Shown one piece after another: positions 45,209-50,355 of a stretch of 50,355 nt of DNA; the stretch's first letter is position 1, and each line of letters opens with the position of its first letter. The notes beneath the pieces are model-generated. The model did not search any database. It saw only the letters and a program-made list of their open reading frames with translations, and was not told the DNA's origin. This stretch comes from Nostoc spongiaeforme FACHB-130 (GTDB taxonomy: Bacteria; Cyanobacteriota; Cyanobacteriia; Cyanobacteriales; Nostocaceae). Location: positions 1 to 50,355 of the forward strand of contig NZ_JACJTB010000048.1 of the NCBI RefSeq assembly GCF_014698475.1. The letters run 5' to 3'. Both the position numbers and the translations under genes were made by a program.

Positions 45209-45420
45209 CTAGTACAATACGGCGTAAATAAACAGACAATAAGAAATTGCTAAAAGACTTGTGGTATCGTTATTACTTCTTTTTCCTTTTGCCCTTCGGG
45301 TTCACCATTTGACGACAGTTGCCTCAAGTCGGGAGACCCGCCCACGGCACTGTCTCCTTTATGCCGGGAAACCCGTCCACCGCAATGGCTCACCTTTTTA
45401 CTTTTGCCTTGTTGTACTAG
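45209..45420 (+). mobile_element. MITE-like element, copy 3, with an insertion of about 100 bp
   Basis: Perfect CTAGTACA and TGTACTAG ends enclose 212 bp. The left 85 bp and right 30 bp align to copies 1 and 2. Between about 45295 and 45390 lies an extra GC-rich segment with its own hairpin (ACAGTTGCC pairing with GGCACTGT, 45315-45353) that resembles the other GC-rich hairpin repeats. The element ends about 30 bp before the HlyD-type gene. Confidence 0.72.
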
Positions 45421-45452
45421 CCCCTAGCCCCTTTTATTAAATTTAAAAATTT

Positions 45453-46949
45453 ATGACTTCTCCCCTATTTGCTAATGCGGCTCAAGCACGTCAAACAAAA
45501 CAGCGATTCGCCAAGCCAGAGGATCAGCTGTCTTATGAATTAGGTAAGGCAGTTCAAGAGTTGCCACCGCTTTATACTAGATTGTTAGCTGGAACCATTA
45601 GTGTAGCTTTATTCGGGACTATCGCCTGGGCGCATTTCTCGGAAATTGATGAAGTAGCGATCGCCCAAGGGGAATTAATTGCTTCAACCCAAGTCAGACC
45701 TTTGACATCCCTGGGGAATGGGATGATTTTAGCGGTGAAGGTGAAAGAAGGCGATCGCGTGACCAGAAATCAAGTATTAATTCAACGCGACCCCGATTTC
45801 CAAAAAACAGACGTGAACCGCCTGACAGAATCTAGCAAGTTGATTAAAGATGACTTAGAGCGTTTGGATGTAGAACGCATCGGCGGTCAAAGTACTGGTG
45901 AGAAATTGCAAGATGAACTGTTGACAGCACGCTTACGCGATTATCAAGCACGTCAAGCCAGCGCCGAAGCCGAAGCCAACCGCCAACGCGCCCTCCTCGA
46001 CCAAGCAAAAGTCCGCTTGACAAGATTGCGAGAAAATTTAGAAACTGCCAAAACTGCATTAGTTAACTCCAAAGCTAACTTAGCTAATGCTCAAAATATC
46101 CGCGCAACAGTCAAAGAAGCATTAACAATTGCCAAAAATCGAGAAACCAAACTCCGCACTTTAATTACTCCTGGTGCTGTCCCTAGGGTTGATTACTTAG
46201 AAGCACAAGAAAGATTAAATCGTGCTACTACAGATGTCACCAGATCAGAAGATGAAGTAACTAACGCGAGTAATAGAGTCGCAGAAGCACAAGATCGAGT
46301 TGTATCTCTCGAAAAAGACATCGCAGCCCAAGTCCAAGAAGTCCGTCAAGCGGAAGAAGCTTTTCAAGGGGCGCGTAATCAAGCACAACGTGTTACATCT
46401 GAGCGTCAAAGTGAAATTTTGACTCAAATGAACAAACGTAAAGAAGAATTAACCACTGTCTCTGGTCAATTAGCCCAAGCGAAAAAGCAAGAAGACGGAG
46501 AAACCATTAAAGCGCCTGTAGCGGGGACAATCTACAGAATTAAGGCTACCAAAGGCCCTGTACAATCAGGAGAAGAATTACTGTCTATCTTGCCAGATGG
46601 CGAAGAATTAGAACTAGAGGTGAAAGTCCTCAACCGCGATATTGGCTTTATTCGTCCAGGGATGAAGGCAAAAGTTAAAATGGCTACTTTTCCATTCCAA
46701 GAATTCGGCACTATTGATGGCACAGTAGTACAAGTTAGCCCCAATGCTGTAGTTGATAAAGATTTGGGCTTGGTTTTCCCCACCAGAATTCAAATGAATA
46801 AACATTCCCTAAACGTACGGAGTAAAGAAGTAGTATTTACACCAGGTATGGTAGCTACAGGAGAAATTGTCACGCGCAAGAAATCAATTTTAACTTTCAT
46901 TATCGAACCCGTAACTCGCCGATTTAGCGAAGCTTTTTCTGTTAGGTAA
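45453..46949 (+). CDS. HlyD-family membrane fusion protein
   Basis: A 498-residue adaptor. A cytosolic N-terminus of about 45 residues precedes one membrane helix (about 48-68, LLAGTISVALFGTIAWAHF). IDEVAIAQGELI opens the first barrel/lipoyl half (about 70-115), followed by a very long Ala/Arg/Glu-rich coiled coil (about 118-345), the second lipoyl half (DGETIKAPVAGTIYRIKATKG, about 348-375) and the C-terminal barrel (to 490). The length and long coil match type I secretion adaptors (HlyD/PrtE) rather than the shorter DevB type. No ABC ATPase or TolC gene is adjacent. It is convergent with petA and shares a bidirectional terminator. Confidence 0.85.
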   Translation: MTSPLFANAAQARQTKQRFAKPEDQLSYELGKAVQELPPLYTRLLAGTISVALFGTIAWAHFSEIDEVAIAQGELIASTQVRPLTSLGNGMILAVKVKEGDRVTRNQVLIQRDPDFQKTDVNRLTESSKLIKDDLERLDVERIGGQSTGEKLQDELLTARLRDYQARQASAEAEANRQRALLDQAKVRLTRLRENLETAKTALVNSKANLANAQNIRATVKEALTIAKNRETKLRTLITPGAVPRVDYLEAQERLNRATTDVTRSEDEVTNASNRVAEAQDRVVSLEKDIAAQVQEVRQAEEAFQGARNQAQRVTSERQSEILTQMNKRKEELTTVSGQLAQAKKQEDGETIKAPVAGTIYRIKATKGPVQSGEELLSILPDGEELELEVKVLNRDIGFIRPGMKAKVKMATFPFQEFGTIDGTVVQVSPNAVVDKDLGLVFPTRIQMNKHSLNVRSKEVVFTPGMVATGEIVTRKKSILTFIIEPVTRRFSEAFSVR

Positions 46950-46967
46950 AAGATGACATAAAAAACT

Positions 46968-46998
46968 AAAAAAGACAGGCGATACACCTGTCTTTTTT
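46968..46998. terminator. Bidirectional terminator between the HlyD-type gene and petA
   Basis: AAAAAAGACAGG and CCTGTCTTTTTT pair perfectly (12 bp, CGATACA loop), with A-rich and T-rich arms serving both strands. Confidence 0.92.
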
Positions 46999-47021
46999 AA
47001 AAAAGGATTTATCAGAGAATC

Positions 47022-48023
47022 TTAGAAATTCATTTCAGCAGCTTGAACTTTTTCAACCTGTTTCTTCTTGAGAACTAGCATTACTTGAGCTAACATTACC
47101 AGGCAGATAAAAGCAATTAGCCAACCAACTCTGCTAGAGTCTTGTAACACAATTTCTGTATCTTTTTGACCAAAACCACCAACGTTGGGGTTATTAGTCA
47201 AAGCGTCACCAGATTTTACTGTTTGTCCTTCAGAAACAATCAGTTCTGGGCCGAGAGGAATTGTATCAGTGACCACATCACCAGCTTCGGTTGTGATGTT
47301 CACCAAATATTTCACGTTACCTTCACCATCATCTTCTTTGGCAATCTTGTTGATGGTACCAGTAGCAGAAGCGTTGTAAACAGTGTTGTTGCTCTTTTCA
47401 CCAGTAGGATAAACTTGTCCGCGTCCTCTATTACCACCTACGTGAACTGAGTATTTACCAAAGTGGATATTTTTGTCAGTTGCAGGATTAGGAGACAGAA
47501 CAGGGAAGACAATTTCCTGATATTGTTCGCCGGGTAAGGGGCCAACAATAACTACGTTGTCGGAACCTTCTTTGTAGGTTTGGAAGTAGGTATCACCAAC
47601 TTCTTCTTTCAGTTCTTCAGGAATGCGGTCTTCAGGAGCAAGTTTGAAGCCTTCGGGGAGCATCAAAACTGCACCAACGTTTAAGCCAACTTTAGAACCA
47701 TCTGCACCAACTTGCTGCACGCTGGTATCGTAGGGAATTTTCACCACAGCTTTAAATACTGTGTCGGGCAGCACTGATTGAGGCACTTCGACTTCTGTGG
47801 GCTTGGCTGCTAGGTGACAGTTAGCGCAAACGATTCTACCTGTTGGCTCGCGGGGAGTTTCAGGATAGGTTTGCTGCGCCCAGAAGGGATAAGCAGCAGC
47901 ACTTTGAGGCAAAGCAATATCGCTAGTAAAGAAGAATGTTACTGTAGCGATCGCTATGAGCAATGTTTTGGTAATTGCTCTAGCACTGCGAGTCAAACTC
48001 GCTGTTGTAAAGGCATTTCTCAT
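47022..48023 (-). CDS. petA: Cytochrome f (apocytochrome f precursor)
   Basis: A 333-residue precursor. The signal peptide (hydrophobic core about 19-33) is cut before Tyr45 of YPFWAQ, whose new N-terminus is the axial haem ligand. The covalent haem site is CANCH (Cys66, Cys69, His70). The large lumenal beta domain runs to about 295, then a single membrane anchor ([19 protein letters not shown]) and a short basic stromal tail. It carries electrons from the Rieske protein to plastocyanin or cytochrome c6 in the cytochrome b6f complex. It follows petC on the same strand, the usual petC-petA operon. Confidence 0.97.
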   Translation of the reverse strand: MRNAFTTASLTRSARAITKTLLIAIATVTFFFTSDIALPQSAAAYPFWAQQTYPETPREPTGRIVCANCHLAAKPTEVEVPQSVLPDTVFKAVVKIPYDTSVQQVGADGSKVGLNVGAVLMLPEGFKLAPEDRIPEELKEEVGDTYFQTYKEGSDNVVIVGPLPGEQYQEIVFPVLSPNPATDKNIHFGKYSVHVGGNRGRGQVYPTGEKSNNTVYNASATGTINKIAKEDDGEGNVKYLVNITTEAGDVVTDTIPLGPELIVSEGQTVKSGDALTNNPNVGGFGQKDTEIVLQDSSRVGWLIAFICLVMLAQVMLVLKKKQVEKVQAAEMNF

Positions 48024-48066
48024 CTCTATAAGGACAACGATTCTTGGATGAAGTAGTCAATAGTCA

Positions 48067-48114
48067 CAGTTATCAGTTATCAGTTATCAGTTATCAAGCA
48101 TGTTCACTGTTCAC
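48067..48114. repeat. Heptamer repeats in the petC-petA spacer
   Basis: Four CAGTTAT units (48067-48094) and two TGTTCAC units (48101-48114), STRR-type heptamers. They lie between two genes expected to be co-transcribed. Confidence 0.85.
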
Positions 48115-48128
48115 TGTTTACTGATAAA

Positions 48129-48668
48129 TTAAGCCCACCAAGGTTCTTCGCCGGTGCGGAAGTCGGTTTCAGTCCAGGGTGTGAGAACAATCTTGTCGTT
48201 TTCGGCTTTGGCGTGGCTTAAAGCCAAAGAACGGGGTGCAGGGCCTCGAACTACTTTACCAGTTGCGTCGTATTGAGAACCGTGGCAAGGGCATTTAAAT
48301 TTGTTTTCCGCAGCGTTCCAAGGAACAACACAACCCAAGTGGGTGCAAACAGCGTTAATGCCGTAATCGGTGATGGCTTCTTTGCTTTCGACCACAATGT
48401 AGGTGGGGTCGCCCTTCAATCCTTGAACGAGGGTGCGATCGCCTACGTTATGGCTGTCTAGAAATTGACTAACGCTCACATCGTTGCCCAGGCTGTCTTT
48501 TGCTGTTGTACCACCGCCAGCACCACCAGCAGCCGGAGGAATAAAGTAGTTAACAACGGGATACAATGCACCCAGAGCTACTCCAGTGACAGTCCCAAAG
48601 GTGAGCAAATTCATGAATTGACGACGACCCATATCGGGAACGTCCATTGATTCCGAAAATTGAGCCAT
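48129..48668 (-). CDS. petC: Rieske iron-sulfur protein of the cytochrome b6f complex
   Basis: A 179-residue protein. A twin-arginine-like start ([13 protein letters not shown]) precedes an N-terminal membrane helix (about 20-42) that stays as anchor, and a Gly-rich hinge (AAGGAGGG). The [2Fe-2S] ligands are in CTHLGC (Cys108, His110; Cys113 for the disulfide) and CPCHG (Cys126, His129; Cys128). It oxidises plastoquinol and passes the electron to cytochrome f. Its GRR motif fits insertion by the Tat pathway, and tatC lies nearby in this window. First gene of the petC-petA unit. Confidence 0.97.
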   Translation of the reverse strand: MAQFSESMDVPDMGRRQFMNLLTFGTVTGVALGALYPVVNYFIPPAAGGAGGGTTAKDSLGNDVSVSQFLDSHNVGDRTLVQGLKGDPTYIVVESKEAITDYGINAVCTHLGCVVPWNAAENKFKCPCHGSQYDATGKVVRGPAPRSLALSHAKAENDKIVLTPWTETDFRTGEEPWWA

Positions 48669-48751
48669 ATCCTACGCGCTCGCTCTTTGTATATTTTGTT
48701 TAAGCATTTTGACAAGAGTACTAATACTTGAGCAGCTCCTGTCTGGGTCGA

Positions 48752-48817
48752 AATGCTAACTAACAATGCTAAACTTCTTTATTGCAAGATCCTTTTAGCA
48801 TCTTTTCTGTTAGCATT
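48752..48817. promoter_or_regulatory. Inverted repeat in the petC / DUF3067 divergent region
   Basis: AATGCTAAC (48752-48760) and GTTAGCATT (48809-48817) are exact reverse complements 48 bases apart, with further TGCTAA and TTAGCA words between them. The region of about 230 bp must hold both divergent promoters; a regulatory role is possible but unproven. Confidence 0.35.
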
Positions 48818-48897
48818 ACATTTCTTTATATCCTTATCATACTTGAGTTACGGAACTTAACATCATAACTAAATGTAAAATCTAATTGAGAGAAGCT

Positions 48898-49206
48898 ATG
48901 ACAGGAAAGGAATTACACCAACTGTTACTGGATAAATGGGGATATTCTTACGATGTCCAGTTCCGTCGTACCCAAGGCAAGATATTTCTGCAAGTGATGT
49001 GGAAATATCTTGAGCAAGCTTCTTTTCCCTTAACTGAGGCAGAGTACCAAGAACATCTTGATACCATCGCTAATTATCTTAATGCTTTAGATGGTACAGC
49101 ACAGGTGAAAAATTTTATCGCCCAAACACGCGATCGCCCCCGGCTGGGTAAAGCTGTCAGCATCCCCCTCGATTTGGGGGAACGCGCTTCTGAGTGGATA
49201 GTGTAA
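48898..49206 (+). CDS. DUF3067 family protein
   Basis: A 102-residue soluble protein. ATG 48898 (MTGKELHQLLLDKWGYSYDV) is preferred over the TTG at 48886 because GAGAGAAG lies just before it. The LLLDKWGYSYDVQ and VMWKYLEQASFPLTEAEY segments are typical of DUF3067, a family of cyanobacteria and plastids. The C-terminal part (RPRLGKAVSIPLDLG) is also conserved-looking. Its function is not known to me. Divergent placement from petC suggests a link to photosynthetic electron transport, by position only. Confidence 0.75.
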   Translation: MTGKELHQLLLDKWGYSYDVQFRRTQGKIFLQVMWKYLEQASFPLTEAEYQEHLDTIANYLNALDGTAQVKNFIAQTRDRPRLGKAVSIPLDLGERASEWIV

Positions 49207-49366
49207 CAGCTAAAATTAAACAATTAACACTAAATCTTTTGGTTGGTAAAGTTGAGTAATTTGGGCGCTAGATTCTTTGATGCCTAAATTACCAAAGTTT
49301 ACCCACTTGGGTAAATTATAAAACTTTGGTAACTTTTCATACACAAATTTCTATAAATTCTTTGTA

Positions 49367-50182
49367 TTACTTCCCTGTGAGTTTCACTAAACCAATTCCC
49401 CCCATATAAAGCCCTAAAACAGCGCCTGCTAACAAAGCTTGGGTTAAAGGGTCAGTGGAAGGTGTCAGCACTGCACCTAAAATTACAGCTGCCATAATGA
49501 CATATCGCCAGCCAGCCAGCATCCGCTCAGAAGAAACAATGCCTAAATTGCCTAGCAACAATTGAATAATGGGAATTTGAAATGCTAAACCAGTGCTAAA
49601 TAACAACAGCAATACAAATTCAAAATACTTATCAATTGACCAGAGTTGTTCTACTACATCCGCACCATAGCTAATAAAAAATCTTAAAGCGGCGGGAATC
49701 AGCGCAAAATAGGCAAATACTAACCCAGCAACAAATAACACGCTTGACCCCAAAACTATTGGCCCCACTAGGCGACGTTCGCGGCGGGTCAACCCTGGCA
49801 AGACAAATTGGATAATTTGATAAAGAATAAACGGGCTAGAAAGAACTACACCACTGTAACCAGCAACTTTCAGGGAGACAAAGAAATATTCCCCTGGTGC
49901 AAGCTGGAGAAATTTCACTCCGGCGGCTGGTGCTTCTAGTAATTGCACAATTGGCTTAACAGCAACAAAACAGCCAATCACAAAAATGACTACAGCTATT
50001 AGTGCATAGAATATTCGCTGTCTTAACTCTTCTAGATGGTCGAAAAGAGACATTTCGACTTCACCCGGCAACTCATCAAGAGGATTGGTCTCCGAGTTGC
50101 CTTGTCCTTCTAGATCGATATCAGGATTGATAATGGTGTCAGCTTCAGATGAAGGAGTCATGAGTAGGCTATTAGGCAACAT
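49367..50182 (-). CDS. tatC: Sec-independent protein translocase TatC
   Basis: A 271-residue protein with the six-helix TatC core. The N-terminal cytosolic motif [15 protein letters not shown] (about 47-61), a substrate twin-arginine binding site, precedes helix 1 (about 60-80). Then come helices near 110-130 (with [17 protein letters not shown]), 145-165, 190-210, 215-235 and 240-262. The acidic N-terminal extension of about 40 residues is longer than in E. coli TatC. ATG 50161 is an alternative start. The TatABC system exports folded proteins to lumen and periplasm, including Rieske protein encoded 1.5 kb away. Confidence 0.93.
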   Translation of the reverse strand: MLPNSLLMTPSSEADTIINPDIDLEGQGNSETNPLDELPGEVEMSLFDHLEELRQRIFYALIAVVIFVIGCFVAVKPIVQLLEAPAAGVKFLQLAPGEYFFVSLKVAGYSGVVLSSPFILYQIIQFVLPGLTRRERRLVGPIVLGSSVLFVAGLVFAYFALIPAALRFFISYGADVVEQLWSIDKYFEFVLLLLFSTGLAFQIPIIQLLLGNLGIVSSERMLAGWRYVIMAAVILGAVLTPSTDPLTQALLAGAVLGLYMGGIGLVKLTGK

Positions 50183-50197
50183 TTGTTAACTATTCTA

Positions 50198-50350
50198 TTA
50201 CTCATGGGTGTAAGGGTGTAGGGGTGTACTGACAGGTGTAGGTTTTTTACAATTAGGAGGAGTTAAAACGGTAGAAATCGTTAACAGGAGTAGAAGGAAA
50301 AGAACTCCAGCGAAGAAGTTGAATAGGAAGATGGTTGAGTAAATTAGCAA
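50198..50350 (-). CDS. Possible small membrane protein upstream of tatC
   Basis: A 50-codon frame from TTG 50350 reads as one strongly hydrophobic helix (STIFLFNFFAGVLFLLLLLT) followed by a Pro/Thr-rich tail that ends in a TAA 15 bp before the tatC start. The helix looks genuine, but there is an in-frame stop just before the TTG and the window ends there, so a start cannot be confirmed. It may be a short single-pass protein or chance. Confidence 0.3.
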   Translation of the reverse strand: MLIYSTIFLFNFFAGVLFLLLLLTISTVLTPPNCKKPTPVSTPLHPYTHE

Positions 50351-50355
50351 TCAGG

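Overview
The window is chromosomal DNA of a filamentous, heterocyst-forming cyanobacterium of the Nostoc/Anabaena type. The evidence is a nearly complete heterocyst glycolipid locus, the petC-petA pair for the cytochrome b6f complex, tatC, frequent HIP1 octamers (GCGATCGC), heptameric tandem repeats between genes and a moderate, AT-leaning base composition. No tRNA, rRNA, CRISPR array or intact transposase was seen.

Layout. 1-10.2 kb holds mixed metabolic genes: an orphan PstB-like ATPase, a NYN-domain protein, 4-hydroxyphenylpyruvate dioxygenase, an SMR transporter, a small heat-shock protein, a small secreted Cys protein, a DUF1338 (2-oxoadipate dioxygenase/decarboxylase-like) enzyme beside a class III aminotransferase, and a secreted protein of unknown function. 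10.4-26.4 kb is the heterocyst glycolipid synthase, all on the minus strand and read hglE, KR-DH gene, hglD, hglC, pfaD-like enoyl reductase, hglB. 26.7-29.2 kb has a small unknown gene and a ParB-like protein with a decayed methyltransferase domain. 30.0-38.8 kb, on the plus strand, completes the pathway: hgdB-hgdC (exporter parts), hgdA (SDR), a DUF2141 protein, two tandem GT2 paralogues and hglT. 39.6-43.6 kb encodes an unusual 1328-residue protein with a propeller-like head and a long Asn/Gln-rich repeat stalk. 43.7-46.9 kb has a decayed xisH, an NmrA-type SDR and an HlyD-type adaptor. 47.0-50.2 kb has petA, petC, a DUF3067 gene and tatC.

How it works together. HglE (KS-AT-ACP-ACP plus half of a KR), the KR-DH protein, HglD (active KS), HglC (inactive KS plus AT) and the PfaD-like reductase resemble a PUFA synthase divided among several genes. 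They should build a very long hydroxylated acyl chain, which the HglB ACP-thioester reductase releases reductively. HglT, perhaps with the GT2 pair, glycosylates the alcohol. HgdB and HgdC help export the glycolipid to the heterocyst envelope, where it limits oxygen entry.

Non-coding structure is rich: a 111-bp MITE-like element in three full-length copies (one with an insertion), a 33-bp palindrome family, a GAACCRCAAAGG-type repeat in most hgl spacers that also supplies codons inside hglE and at the 3' end of hglD, several clear terminators and two candidate operator palindromes. Functional names come from motif recognition by eye; no database search was run.
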